From positions 23,482,573 to 23,546,572 of the forward strand of contig JABAKD010000016.1 in NCBI GenBank assembly GCA_012845835.1: 64,000 nucleotides of DNA. Direction: 5' to 3'. The position numbers were made by a program, and so were the translations under genes. Under the pieces are notes generated by a model that ran no database searches, was not told where the DNA came from, and saw only the letters and a program-made list of their open reading frames with translations. The stretch comes from Undaria pinnatifida. Taxonomy: Eukaryota > Sar > Phaeophyceae > Laminariales > Alariaceae. Below, piece after piece: positions 1 to 10,189 of this stretch. Each line of letters begins with the position of its first letter. Position 1 is the stretch's first letter.

Positions 1-30
1 CGGCTGAGCAGCACGGCATTGCCCTGACGG

Positions 31-468
31 TTGTGCTTCAGCTCTATGTTGGCTGCTTGGAGGCTAAGGAGATACGTGCTGCGACACCGCGGAGGACGAA
101 ATCGCGCGCGGGAAAGGCCCATGGAGACTGTCCAGATCGATTTGCCTGGCCCTTACGAGGCGTCCTTGGGCGGGTCGGTGTATCTGATCGCGTTCGTGGA
201 CAGTGCTTCGATGTGGATGCGGCCATACCGTATGAGGTGAAAGTCTTAGACAACCGCGTACATCCAGAAGTTTCTCGCCGACATGGACGGAATGGGGAGG
301 CAAAACTGTTTTCGCACTGATAACGGCGCGGAGTTCATCAGCCGCGACTATGTGGACTATTGCGACTCTACCGGGATTCGCCGCGAGTACACGGCTCCGG
401 GGAAGCCGCAGCAGAACGCGGTTGTCGAGAGTGCTATTTAGCGTGCTATGAAGGTCGGCCATGCGGCG
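31..468 (+). pseudogene. copia integrase catalytic core, nonsense-mutated
   Basis: All of it reads in frame 1. The first part carries an integrase-like stretch (ETVQIDLPGPYEASLGG, then YLIAFVDSAS) with the first catalytic Asp. After stops at 238-240 and 247-249 the same frame continues with RTDNGAEF (second Asp), then YTAPGKPQQNAVVES, which holds the catalytic Glu. A further stop falls at 439-441. Integrase inserts the cDNA copy into the host genome. The D-D-E motif positions are still visible, but the nonsense codons make it inactive. No alternative family fits this combination. Confidence 0.85.
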
Positions 469-541
469 CGTCTTGAGAATTGGACGACTGATCCCGGACG
501 TTGACCTCGGCTAAATCCCGTTCGTCGGCAAATGGAACCGT

Positions 542-850
542 TTGTGGCTCGAGGCTGCCCTGTGGGCTTCCGACTGTTTCAACCGCTCCGCGACCAAGGC
601 GAACACTGAATGGCGGAAACCGCACGTGGTTTTTTTCGGGCGACTGCCGGATCTGCCGGTGATTCCTTTTTTCCATCCAGGCATGATGCGGGTGGACCGG
701 AGCACAAGGTCCGATGCCCAAGCGGTCATGTGTTTTCACATCAACAACGGTCAAAACCACTCCTCGTCTACCGTGAAGGTTCTCAACAGCTCCACCGGAG
801 GCATGTGTTATTCTAGCGACATCGTATGGACGGTCCCCCGCACGCCTGTC
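542..850 (+). pseudogene. copia integrase C-terminal region and linker remnant
   Basis: This frame-2 segment reads LWLEAALWASDCFNRSATK, then a degenerate FGRLPDLPVIPFF, then SSDIVWTVP. In copia polyproteins the corresponding order is a W-EA motif, a GxxPDLSHLRxFG motif and a SRDVVF motif, so this is the link between integrase and reverse transcriptase. The match is partial and several family-conserved positions are changed. It runs directly into a proline-rich repeat tract. Confidence 0.6.
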
Positions 851-939
851 CTGCCGTTGCCGCCGCCGGTGGGCGCGGGGCGTTCAGTGGGCTCAGCGGA
901 CGCCGCCGCGCCGACAACGACGCCGGGATTCAACATAAG

Positions 940-1330
940 ATACATGCCACCGTTACTGCCGCCACCGTCACAGCCGGTAATGTCACAGCCGTCACTTCCG
1001 CAGCCGACACAGCCGTCACTTCCGCCGCCGTCAGAACCGGTAACGTCACAGCCGTCACTGCCGCTGCCGTCACAGCCAGCAACGGTACAGCCGTTACTGT
1101 CACAGCAGTCACTTCCGGCGCCGTTACCGCCGTCAATGCCGCCGCCGTCACAGCCGGTATCGCCACAGCCGTCTCTGCCGGTGCCATTATATTACTGTCA
1201 CAGCCGTCACTTCCGCCGCCGTCACAGCCGTCACGGCCGCCATCGTCGCAGCCGTGAACGCCAAAGTCGTCACAGCCGCCGCCATCACAGCCGTCACGAC
1301 CGCCACCGCCACAGTTGTCGGCGTCGCCGT
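940..1330 (+). repeat. Ser/Pro/Gln-rich minisatellite in the copia linker
   Basis: Short GC-rich units based on CCGTCACAGCCG and CCGTCACTTCCG repeat with variation for about 390 bp. In the + strand copia-linker frame they read as PSLPPP, PSQPV and similar groups. Because units are multiples of three over much of the tract, several frames stay open on both strands, which creates artefactual long ORFs. The tract appears to be a local expansion in the variable linker of the dead element. Confidence 0.7.
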
Positions 1331-1554
1331 ACTTGGAGACGCAGCGGGTGTCTGGCCGTACCCGCTCGAAGACGATCCAGTTTTCAGACACGCCGAAGAT
1401 GCGCTTCTCAACAACGCTGGAGGAGCCGCCTCTCCCGTCGCCAGTGAAAAACGGCAAGGCTTTTAGTCACAACGCTGGGCTTCTGTCAATCGCGAGCAAG
1501 AAGGAGTCTCTGTCGATGCTGAATACGTGTGCAGCGATTGATGATGGCCGTCGC

Positions 1555-1764
1555 GAGCAGCTGACGCCCGCCGTGGAGGATCGCGGTGGGAGCTCATGTA
1601 GTAGGGGCTGCGAACAGCTGGCGCCCGCCGTGGAGGATCGCGGTGGGAGCTCATATAGTTGGGGCCCCGAGAAGCTGACGCCCGCCGTGGAGGATCGCGA
1701 TGGGAGTTCATATGGTGAGGGCCGCGAGCAAGTTGCGCCCGCCGTGGAGGACCGCGTAGAGTAG
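1555..1764 (+). repeat. 57-bp tandem repeat, about 3.6 units
   Basis: Units start at 1555, 1612, 1669 and 1726 (the last partial). Each keeps a core reading PAVEDR with GGSS or DGSS after it, and ends at a stop. The 57-bp length is a multiple of three and the frame is open across the array, so it may have been an in-frame expansion of the copia linker before the element died. Confidence 0.75.
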
Positions 1765-1908
1765 CTATCCGCAGGGAAGTCCAGGGGGACACCTTGGGTT
1801 ATGGTGGCGTTGCTTGCCACACGCGAGGGCATCGAAGATACGCTGAACGACCAGTGACTGCCTTTCAAGCCTCAAGACCTGCCGCACTGTTACGCGAGGG
1901 ACGTCAAC

Positions 1909-2886
1909 GTCCCCAGGAATCATATGGAGGCCATGCGGTCCGAACACGCGTATCTTTGGAAGGACTCTTCAGGTCGGGAATTTTACGGATTACTGGAGGC
2001 GGGGACATTTGAGCCCGTGTAGCAACGAGTCGACCATTACATCAACGCAATGTGAGTGTTCAATTGGAAAGCAGATGAATACGGATGGCCAACTGAAACC
2101 AAGGCAAGAATGGTAGCACGGGGGGATGAGCACAGAGCTAACGTTGATTTTGGAGAATTATTTGCGCCCACTGTTGCTGTTTCGAGTGTTTTTTTATTGA
2201 CTGCCATGGCCTGTGAACTAGGCCTCGACCTGCGCCATTTTGACATTGAGCAAGCTTTCGTGCAATCTGATCTATAGGAAAACGTGTTCATGCGTTTGCC
2301 TCAGGGTTGCGGGAGGTTGTAGGGGAAGATAGTGAGGCTAAACAAGAGTCTCTTGCTTGAAGCAGTCATTGAGGCAATGGCATGTCCATCTTAGTAGATG
2401 TTTGTTGACTTCGGGATTTTCGCAGTGCCTGGCGGACGCATGCGTTTTCCGTTTGATGGAAGACGAGAGAGTAGTGATGATCATAGTGGTGCATGTGGAT
2501 GGCATATTCGCAGTTGGAGAGAGGACAAGGTGTGATCAACTTGGGAGAGATTTGAACCAGATGGTTCCGGTCCTCGGAGAGCTACGTTGGTATTCCGGGT
2601 GTTTCTACGGGAGAGATTGGGAGAAGGGGGTGTTGACAATTTTCCAGCAGACATTTGCTGAACAGTTGGCAAGCGAATACGGGTAGAATTTGGAAAGAGT
2701 GTCCCGCTCCCGGTTGGCACGAAACTTGGCAAAGTTTGACAAGAATAAAGCACCAGGGGGCTGGCCATTTTCCCAGTTGGTAGGCTCACTGATGTGGCTG
2801 TCACCTGAGGCTCGACCAGGCATCTCCAATACAGTGAGAGCAGCGGTAGCTAGGTACTGTTCGGCTCCCAAGTATGTGCACTGGAG
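1909..2886 (+). pseudogene. copia reverse transcriptase, frameshifted, active site altered
   Basis: Frame 1 carries HMEAMRSEHAYLWK, then WKADEYG, KARMVARG, FAPTVAVSS and LRHFDIEQAFVQSDL, the classic copia RT start including the first catalytic Asp in the DIEQAF motif. It is interrupted by stops at 2020 and 2275. Near 2353 the frame shifts to frame 2 (LKQSLRQWH, then GFSQCLADACVF). The metal-binding YVDD box should lie at 2492-2503 but reads HVDG, so the second Asp is lost. Polymerase activity is excluded by both frame breaks and this substitution. Confidence 0.88.
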
Positions 2887-2959
2887 GGCAGCAATGAATT
2901 GGTATCTCAGGATATGTGAGACGGACGAGCGGATTTGGTTTTACTTCTCAGAGAGGTAC

Positions 2960-3449
2960 AGTAGGAGGTCCGAGCTTGCAGGCGTTTGCAGACGCGAACT
3001 ACACGAGTGTGGCGGCTGATAGGAGGTCAGTTTCGGGGGGACTAGTGATGTGCGGGGGTGCTTGCGTGTCATGGTTTTCTAGGTCACACAAGTACGTCAC
3101 GGTGTGTACAACAAAGGCAGAGCACGTGGCGCTTGCAGATGTCATGAATGAAGTCCTATTTCTGCGGCAGGTTTGGCGTTTCGTGTTGTCTCCTGTCGGC
3201 ATGCCATTCATACCGGTATTCGAGGACAATGAGGGTGCTGCCCAACCAGCGCAGAACCCCATTACTAACTCTAACTCCTAGCACATCGACGTACGGCACC
3301 ACTTCCTCAGGGAGCTGGTAGGAAGGAAAGAGGTATCGATCATCCACGTGCTGTCCAAGTTTCAGCATGCCAATTTTCTGACCAAAGCAATAGCCCGGGA
3401 CTCTTTTGAGTTCCACCGTAACCTTGCGATGAATTCGGGGGAAGTTTGA
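2960..3449 (+). pseudogene. copia RNase H
   Basis: After another frameshift near 2965, frame 3 reads AFADANYTS, then RRSVSGGLV, CVSWFSRSHKYV and TTKAEHVALAD, the copia RNase H order with its acidic residues. A stop at 3279-3281 interrupts it. The frame resumes with HIDVRHHFLRELV and HVLSKFQHANFLTKA, the usual C-terminal end of copia pol, and terminates at 3447-3449. RNase H removes the RNA template during reverse transcription. This copy is non-functional. Confidence 0.85.
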
Positions 3450-4536
3450 TTATTTTCGGTTACTCTTGGGGATTTTAGATTTTGAAATTTGGAACTTTTT
3501 GTTTCCGTCGTGACTATGTATTAAATTAGGATTGAAGACGGACCTGTAGAGTAAAAAATAAACTATTGTTTTTCTTTTTGGGAGCATTTGATGTTAAGAC
3601 TTCGCGATTTTTCGCTTTGATTTTACCATTGACTTTTTTTACGGATTTGAAGTATAGACTATTGCCTGGGAACATGATATAGGTTGATTTTCGAGCTTAT
3701 GCTAACGATGCTTTAAGTTTCTCATCTTAATTTCGGTGTAATCGCTAATGATGAACGATATGGCGCGGATTATGAGCAGGAAGACATTTCGATTTTTTTT
3801 GCGGGTTTTTGACGGTTGAATCTGCAGGAGGTTAACGACGCATTTAAGCATTTGACGCATTTATTTGCGAGCTAGTTCGAAAATTCAATTTGAGAAAGGA
3901 TATCTTTGCTTTTAACTGGTAGAGTAGGTAGATATGATGGATGCTGGCTTCCATGGTTAGTCGAAAAAGCGTTATAATCAAAGTGTCTTGTAATACCAAC
4001 GCGTGCTGAGAGCTTGGTATGGACTACACCAGAGAAAAACTGGTTGGACAAAATGTGGCTTGACTCCGGAGTGGGGGAGTTATATAATCGCTTATTTTAT
4101 TTTTTGAGTTGAAGGCGAACCTCTTATACTTGGTTTGAAGTTGAGAATAGTGCTTTTAAATTTGCAGGAATGTAGGATGGATGGCGTGAGCATTATCGTG
4201 ACAGTTGTCACACGGGCAGGAGGAATGTTGGATTGACTATTTGCTCGTACCAATGTCTGATATATGTTTCTGTAAATATCAACGAAGGTCATGGTATGAA
4301 ATTCGTATTAAGGGTGTTGTAAAATTTGTATTTGGCATGTCGGATGAACTGTGAATTGGTAGCCGTATATGTGCCCTTCTTTCTTTGGCGGAGACAATGA
4401 TAATATACATACTTGTGCCTTTTTTACGACTGCTTCCGCGGGCCCATCGACGGCTCCCACCTTCGACATGATCCACCACATGATGACCTAGGCAACCTCG
4501 TGTACGAGGTACTCCAATACCAGGTACCTTGAAAAC
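3450..4536. other. AT-rich stretch without a gene, possible decayed 3' LTR
   Basis: No open frame looks coding. The sequence is much richer in A and T than its neighbours. Its position directly after the copia pol frame and a GGGGGAAG run makes a decayed 3' LTR plausible, but no second LTR copy is in the window to compare with. Confidence 0.4.
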
Positions 4537-4998
4537 TCAAGACCTGATCGTGGTACTGATGTTCTGGTAGGTACGACCTAGATACTTGTCTTTGGGAGGC
4601 TGCTGCTCAACAGACAGGCAGTCACCCACCAGCAGACAGCGGTAGGATCCCACTGCAGAGGCAAGCCTTACGGCATCAACTTCGACAACAACCGCAGCAC
4701 CGGTCGATCCACCTGCACCATGGCCTCCCCCATCGCCGGATGTCCCACCAGCCTTATCATGACCTCCTCTACCTGCGGAAGTTCCACCACGTGATGACCC
4801 CCCCCTCCCTGCTGAAGAGCTTTTCTGTGCAGATCCTCCGATATCCCCACGCCCTCTCAACGAGCTCGGGTGCTGCTTGCGTCGGCCACCTGGCGTATCT
4901 TCTCTAGACAACTTTTTTCGGGGCCAGGTCGCTGCGACCCAAATTAGTTTTTCTCGATTCCACCAGGAATATAGCAACAACGGCGAGTCGGGCGCCAC
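4537..4998 (-). CDS. unidentified glycine/serine-rich ORF
   Basis: An ATG-started frame of 153 codons has a basic N-terminal part, a Gly/Ser/Arg-rich middle (RGGSSRGG, RGGHDKAGG, GDGGGHGAGG, around residues 64-95) and a less biased C-terminal part. I do not recognise a domain. The glycine-rich segment could be an RNA-binding linker, a gag-like fragment, or simply the result of a GC-biased repeat that keeps the frame open. There is no splice or promoter evidence. Confidence 0.25.
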   Translation of the reverse strand: MAPDSPLLLYSWWNREKLIWVAATWPRKKLSREDTPGGRRKQHPSSLRGRGDIGGSAQKSSSAGRGGSSRGGTSAGRGGHDKAGGTSGDGGGHGAGGSTGAAVVVEVDAVRLASAVGSYRCLLVGDCLSVEQQPPKDKYLGRTYQNISTTIRS

Positions 4999-6186
4999 GG
5001 GAGACGAGTAGCAGCACCGCGACAGCCACCGGCTTAGCCCGCATAGCAGCGTCAGTCTGTCGCAAAACGCAACACAGGCAGCGAGCCCACAGCAGAATCG
5101 CGCTGCGCCTGTCCCACGCCCCGCTCCGTTGGTCGGTCGAGGATATACAGATAGGCTTGTGGGGGCCCTTATTGGAGGTACTTAATAATAGAGGTGTAGA
5201 TGATTGGCCATAAAGTAACAAAAAAAAACAAGTTATGGGAGACTAGGTAAGATCATGGGAGAGCAGCCCACCATTTCATGTTTTCACTTTTTTTCATTTT
5301 TCGAAACTCACCACGTACTGGGTGATGACAGGTGATGCTGGTAATCTGCCGAACTTTGCAGACGTGCCTGTACGCGTAGCGGCTACCGGGTTGGCTGTAA
5401 CTCTTGGATTTTATTTTTTGATTCTTCGCAAACCCACTTCATTCAAAGTATGCCGGCACGCACACCCACGACGTAGGCACCTGTCAATCCTTGACAAACA
5501 CGCCTAAGCCACGTCCGCCATTTGCCCACGATATTCTTCCACCCCCACCCCCTCACATTATTGCAGCACGCTCTCTCCAGATCTCCTTCAATCTACTAGA
5601 GCGATCCTGGTCGCAGTGTCAAGGAATACCGAGGGAGCAGCAGCAACAGAGGCGTAAGTCATCGAGACCATAGGTAGGCGAACCTATCTATGTGGCAATT
5701 GAGGGGTGAGATGTCGATTTCGTTAACCTATCCTGACGGGGGGGGGTAATGTTGATGTATTTTTCCAAAATGGTCCTTGTCACCCCATCACACTACTAGA
5801 CTACATTATCAGTGGTAGCTGGGCGTTTTCGCTGCCGCCAGGTTCGGGTAGGTAACTCATGGTGAGCCAAACTGGCGACGCATTGCGCGCTATGCAAAGC
5901 GCAAGCGAAAAGCGTCATACACACTGCCCGAAACGACGTGCTTCATACCGTCCATTCTTCTTCGTCCAACCCTGAAGACGGCAAGTGTGCCCGCAGCGCA
6001 TGTTACTAACGCCATGCTTACCACATTCCTGTGCTGTTTCGATTTTGAAGCACGTTGTTTTGCCTAGTTCTGACCTAACGGTGTTTCTCAACGGAGTAAA
6101 TGCTATTTGTAGACTGGTCTATGTACTACACGTGTATTTTGTAAATATCATGCATAATCTTCGTCTTGCTTTCGCCCTCCTTCCCA
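4999..6186. other. no gene recognised
   Basis: Only short open frames without recognisable motifs occur. A run of ten Gs lies near 5740, followed by TAATGTTGATG. Polypurine tracts of retroelements can look like this, but no LTR pair was found. Confidence 0.4.
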
Positions 6187-6345
6187 ATAGTAACTTAGAA
6201 ACTGCGCAACATAGGCGACCCCCTCACCCCCTCCCCACTACGATACGTGCCTTCGTTTTTATCGCGGTAGAGATTTTGCATTTATTTTCTTCCCTCCTCG
6301 ACTCGCGTCAAGAATTGTGTACCTATTCACGCTGCTAGGCGCTTT
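6187..6345. repeat. diverged direct repeat, copy 1
   Basis: This stretch matches 6844-7012 in the same orientation: AGTAACT, a CCCCTC-rich segment, GCCTTCRT, CTTCCCTC, CGACTCGCGT and AGGCGCT occur in the same order and spacing with many substitutions. It is therefore an old dispersed repeat rather than unique sequence. Confidence 0.65.
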
Positions 6346-6399
6346 TTGCACTTACTTACTTGATCCGTTCAGAGTCAGAATAAAATATCACCAGAACAA

Positions 6400-6661
6400 G
6401 AGTCATCCCACGGTAGGGGTTACACTTTCTGCGCCCAAACGTCCCTGGGCGATTGAATTCCTCACGATTGAGTTCCTCGTGTGAGGAACTGCCGGCCAAT
6501 GAAGTATTTTCACGAGTGCTTTTTTTTTTGGACTAAGGCATAGAACTTTGGTCGGGTTTTGCGAACGAACGCCCTCGAAGTCATTTTTCGGGTGAGATAT
6601 TGAGTTCCTCATGTGAGGAGCTCAGGGAGGTTTGGGTGCAACCTCTACCGTGGGATGACTC
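6400..6661. mobile_element. 262-bp MITE with terminal inverted repeats and ACAA target duplication
   Basis: The ends are inverted copies: the left begins GAGTCATCCCACGGTAGGGG and the right, read on the other strand, begins GAGTCATCCCACGGTAGAGG. Similarity continues inward through CCCAAAC and TCCCTG for about 45 bp, with one small insertion on the left. The direct repeat ACAA flanks both sides (6396-6399 and 6662-6665). Two more small palindromes (GTTCCTCGTGTGAGGAAC and a relative near the right end) lie just inside. There is no ORF, so it is a non-autonomous DNA transposon. Four-bp duplications do not settle the superfamily. Confidence 0.85.
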
Positions 6662-6843
6662 ACAAACCACAATGAAAGGTATCCGAACTCAACGACTAAC
6701 GGTGGTAGTATTCGAAGTCAACAACTAATAGAGTACCAACGGGGCGACCAACTTCTATATAAATGTTTTCCCCTATTGCCTCATCCCTTTTTTTTATGTT
6801 GCTCTAGACTATACTCTCATTAGTAGTAACTCCCTCCCAGTGG

Positions 6844-7012
6844 TAGTAACTCAGATCTGGGTTTACATTGGCCCTCTTTCCCCTTCCCCTCTACGGCATA
6901 TGCCTTCATCATTGTCGCGAGAAAAATCCAGGTTTTAGTTCTTCCCTCGTCGACTCGCGTTGAATGGTACCTCCCCACGCTGATAGGCGCTCTAAAAGTT
7001 GACCCTTTCTGT
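6844..7012. repeat. diverged direct repeat, copy 2
   Basis: Partner of 6187-6345. On the - strand it follows directly after the tRNA-like promoter segment at 7038-7128, so it may be the body of a tRNA-derived SINE. The other copy has no recognisable head. Confidence 0.6.
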
Positions 7013-7037
7013 AGGCGTTTTGGCAAACAAAGTCGAA

Positions 7038-7128
7038 TCTCATCATGGTGGGAATCGAATTAAGGGATCAACACCATTTTATTAGTACTAAATGCATCCG
7101 AGGATGACCACTAGACCATCGGGGCCAC
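7038..7128 (-). other. tRNA-derived segment (possible SINE head)
   Basis: On the - strand it begins GGCCCCGATGGTCTAGTGG, which contains a good RNA polymerase III A box (TGGTCTAGTGG). A B-box-like AATTCGATTCC begins 57 nt after the A box begins. In a normal tRNA that distance is about 44 nt, and the acceptor and T stems do not pair, so it is not a working tRNA gene. It resembles the Glu/Asp tRNA type. A SINE head or a decayed tRNA are the likely readings. Confidence 0.35.
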
Positions 7129-7205
7129 CGTGCGCATTATGCTTAAACTTCGCATACACTGTGTCTTCAAGTCGTGTCCGTTCCCTGACGTTTGCCTAGG
7201 CAAAA

Positions 7206-7484
7206 CAATGGACCAAGGCTACGGTAGGGGGGGTACCCCCATTTTCACTGGTGTGTTTGAGCCACTCGCACGAGTAGCTCTGTACCCTACGGATGAAGAT
7301 GGTTTAGGAACTTGGTTTGCCGCAGATTATATCACCTTTGCATTGCGGATTGATTTCGTCAATGTAAAACATCAAGAAAACGTAAGATTGCATAGGAACA
7401 AAGGGGTTACTCGCGCGAGTGACCCCTAGCCACTGAAATAAAAGGCCCAAAAGAGGACCCCCCTACCGTAGCCTGGGTCAATGG
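7206..7484. mobile_element. MITE with CTACGGTAGGGG termini (CACTCG family)
   Basis: The inner ends are ACCAAGGCTACGGTAGGGGG (left) and ACCCAGGCTACGGTAGGGGG (right, other strand), one mismatch in 20. The hexamer CAATGG lies directly outside both ends (7206-7211 and 7479-7484) and is probably the target duplication, leaving an element of 267 bp (7212-7478). About 50 bp inside each end is a small palindrome, CACTCGCACGAGTAG on the left and TACTCGCGCGAGTGA on the right. There is no transposase. Diverged relatives are at 8024, 28367, 45037 and 48698. Confidence 0.82.
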
Positions 7485-8023
7485 TTGCTTATTTCCCCTG
7501 TTAATAGTTCCCTCCGGCTGACGTGTGATATTCATGTCGTATCAGCAGATTCTGACAATTTGTGTTTTCCTGCTGCCTTCAGATTGATCTAGTAGAGCCA
7601 TGTTACTCTGTAGTGATATGCACTTTGAATCCGAACCTGAATACTCCAATGACCCACGGTCCTCTAGAGATATCACGTTGCCGGTATTGTTTTTTCGCGT
7701 GCTTCAATAACAGTAGGTGCGCATCAATTTTGCCTGAGTTTGATCGCTGGAAAACGTCTTTATCTGACCGACACCAGGTCCTGGGAGGACGTTAAGCAAG
7801 ACGCAAGGTTGGAACAGACAACAAATTGATTCCCTGTCGAACGCAACAAAACTCCTTCTTCGTGGCTATCGGTCCGGACAGCGTTGATTTCTCTTTCTTT
7901 CGAGTGTCCTGGTAGACAATGCAATTTGTCACGAGGTTGCGCGTGGAACGAACGTGTGTGAGCGCATTTGGGTCGATTTCATATACCGCACCTCTTTTTT
8001 GGAATCAGAGTGAAACAATAATA
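7485..8023. other. no gene recognised
   Basis: Short open frames only, with no motif, repeat partner or splice signal I can support. Confidence 0.4.
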
Positions 8024-8104
8024 ACCAAAGCTACACAGTAGCGGGAGCCCCCCGCCTTATCCCTCCTCTTGGATTAGAGTCACTCGCACGGGCGACTCTG
8101 TATC
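8024..8104. repeat. partial copy of the CACTCG MITE family
   Basis: It starts ACCAAAGCTACACAGTAGCG, continues through a CCCCCC stretch and reaches the palindrome GAGTCACTCGCACGGGCGAC, in the same order as the left half of the element at 7206-7484. I could not find the matching right end downstream. Confidence 0.55.
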
Positions 8105-8814
8105 TCATTGGAGAAAATAGTTTATTCAGGCGATTTCTTGGGCCCCGGTAGCTTGGTTAGGCCGTAGAAACCTATCAGCCACGCCGAAGGTGCTTTCAAA
8201 CACGTGGTTATAGGCACGCCGCAGGCGACAATAACTGAGGAAGGCATATGGTAAGGCATATGCCTGAGGTGTCTGAATCGTGCCTATCGACTTAATGAGG
8301 TATTTTCCTGAATAATGGGCCTGATACGTGCTTGAAGCCTTCTTAGAGGAAAAAGGCAAATCCTTCACTAACTATCTTTTTTAATGTATTTTTGCCCCAA
8401 GGGGGAAAACGGCCCCCCAAACGCCGGAAACCTGCCGAGCGCCCCCAGTGCAATACCGGTACGACGCTGAGTTGACCAATCAGCGCCGTCGCGGATCGGG
8501 GTCTGAAACCTCGGTGTGTTCCGCTGTACCGCACGGTGGCGCGGAATGGTGGCGGTATACCGCTTTCTTTCGTCTGCTTATAAATTATTTCAAATTGAAA
8601 ACTACTGCGGCGTTGGTTGCGATCATCACCAAGGCCAAGGGAATCGACTACAATATACTGTGTTGAGAACCTGAATCACATTTCTTTGAAAAATAAAATC
8701 CTATATGGGCGGTCAACACAATAGCAGCCCAACGTCACTGGTTTTAATGGACTAGAAGAATGACACAAAAAATAGGCAATAATAGGACAGTTATCTAAGA
8801 AATAGGATAGTGAT
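8105..8814. other. no firm gene; one unusual - strand ORF
   Basis: An 80-codon - strand frame (8126-8368) has a fairly protein-like composition with several Tyr and Phe residues, but no domain, splice site or homologous copy in the window supports it. Confidence 0.25.
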
Positions 8815-9268
8815 ACGTAGAGCGCACCGCGGGCGGGCACCGCAATATCGGTGTGGGCTGTGGCTAGCCCCACGTTGCCAGCGAAAAAATGGACTAAATC
8901 GGCCGCTGTCCGCCAAAATACAAGCCTGTTAAAGAACTCTAGACGTCTCCAGAGTCGTGAAAAGGAAAAACAGGTGCATTTCTCGTGGGACCTCTAATGA
9001 TGTGGGATGAATCCCGAACTCGGCGGACAAACAGTGTGTTGTAAAATACCATTAAGGATAGAAACACTTGTCACCCCTCCCTCCGCGATCGCGAGAGCGC
9101 GCGCCGCGGATGGGCGCCGCACCACCAGCGTGGGCTGGGCCCACCTCATGGTGCTAGCGAAAAAATCTGCTGAATCGGTGGCTGTATGCCCATTATCGAG
9201 GCTGTTAAAGACTCGAGACATTTTGCGAGCCGTACAAACAGCTGTGCTTTTGTTGTCGTGCGTCTAAT
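8815..9268 (+). repeat. 290-bp repeat family, two tandem copies (forward)
   Basis: The first copy (8815-8998) is truncated at its start; the second (8999-9268) is nearly complete. Shared blocks in order are GATGAATCCCG, CGGACAAACAG, GCGATCGCGAG, ACCAGCGTGGGCTG, a GCTAGCG block, GCTGTATGCC, CTGTTAAAGACTCGAGAC and GCCGTACAAACAG. The first copy runs straight into the second. No ORF is conserved between copies, so this is non-coding repetitive DNA. Confidence 0.75.
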
Positions 9269-9352
9269 ATTAAGTATATGCAAGGGATGCCGGCGCCCAT
9301 GCAATGATATACAAATATGAATTAGAGCGATCTACTACTACTGGTATTATAA

Positions 9353-10090
9353 CACGCGCTCAAGCCCTGCAGACGTCAAGCGAAACAAACGCTCGAGAGT
9401 ATACCACCGTAAATTCAAAACTTTGGCAACCACCTACCGTTTGGAAAAAATGCCAATTTTGGTAATTATCCATATCAGACGCTGCAGACGTATTTATAAG
9501 ATACAACCGAAGTCGCAAGCTTACCTCAATATTTTTGCAAATTCTCCCTTGTTTCGCTCGACGTCCATCCGCGTTCACGTCGTGGCGCCCAACGGATAAC
9601 GGATACCGAGGGGCGTTGGAGCCGCTCCCCGAACACTTTAACGCGTTGGAGCCGCCCCCCGAAGACTTTTACGTGTTCTATTCGGTCAAACCCTGCAGAC
9701 GTCAAGCAAAACAAACAAAGGCTCAAGCCCTGCAGACGCCAAGCAAAACAAACGCTCGAGAGTATGCCACCGCAAAATTCAAACATTACAATAGCAACTT
9801 ACTTCTGCTTGGAAATGATGCCAATTTTGTCAATCATAAGCGCTGCAGGCGTGAAGATACAATTAAATTTTCTGGAATTCCTCCTCGACATGCGATACTA
9901 CTGCAACTTCTCGCTTGTTTCGCTCGGCATCCGTCCGCGTTCACGTCGAAGCGCGAAACGGATACGGCAGGGCGAAGAACGTTTGAGCCCCCCCCAAAGC
10001 CGGCGCTCGAACGAAGCTATTTGGCCGAGACTTCCAGTTCCGCGAATCGCATACTGAGGCCGAGACGAAAAAAATACCTCCTGACCGAAT
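9353..10090 (+). repeat. 363-bp unit duplicated in tandem
   Basis: Blocks recur about 363 bp apart: CCCTGCAGACG with CAAGC (9365 and 9728), ACAAACGCTCGAGAGTAT (9386 and 9746), TTTCGCTCG with GTTCACGTCG (9553 and 9918). A short extra CTGCAGACGTCAAGC copy sits at 9690-9706 at the junction. The copies differ at many positions, so the duplication is not recent. A 193-codon + strand frame crosses both units but is not conserved between them. Confidence 0.7.
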
Positions 10091-10189
10091 CCTCGAAAAA
10101 CAGAATGGTCGTATAAATATTTATGTGTTACGGATTCCGAATTCCTCCGTACAAACAGCTAGTAGTTGCAGATTCGTCACTTAGATAAA

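Larger units (their letters stand above)
1..3449 (+). mobile_element. Ty1/copia retrotransposon pol remnant, 5' end outside the window
   Basis: Integrase, reverse transcriptase and RNase H segments lie in that order on one strand. The order integrase before reverse transcriptase defines the copia group. The reading frame moves from frame 1 (integrase and early RT) to frame 2 (RT palm and thumb) to frame 3 (RNase H), with in-frame stops at 238, 247, 439, 2020 and 2275 and more further on. The element cannot make a polyprotein. No gag or protease is visible, so the 5' part probably lies upstream of the window. The frame ends at 3447-3449, just after a GGGGGAAG purine run that could be the polypurine tract. 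Confidence 0.9.

Noticed and set aside
542-1447. 301-codon proline-rich protein
   Set aside because: Its start is copia linker and the rest is a minisatellite open in several frames on both strands; not an independent gene.
4005-4050. Primer-binding site TTGGTATGGACTAC after a copia LTR
   Set aside because: Only the first bases resemble the common TGGTATC primer site, and its position 3' of pol is wrong for a single element.
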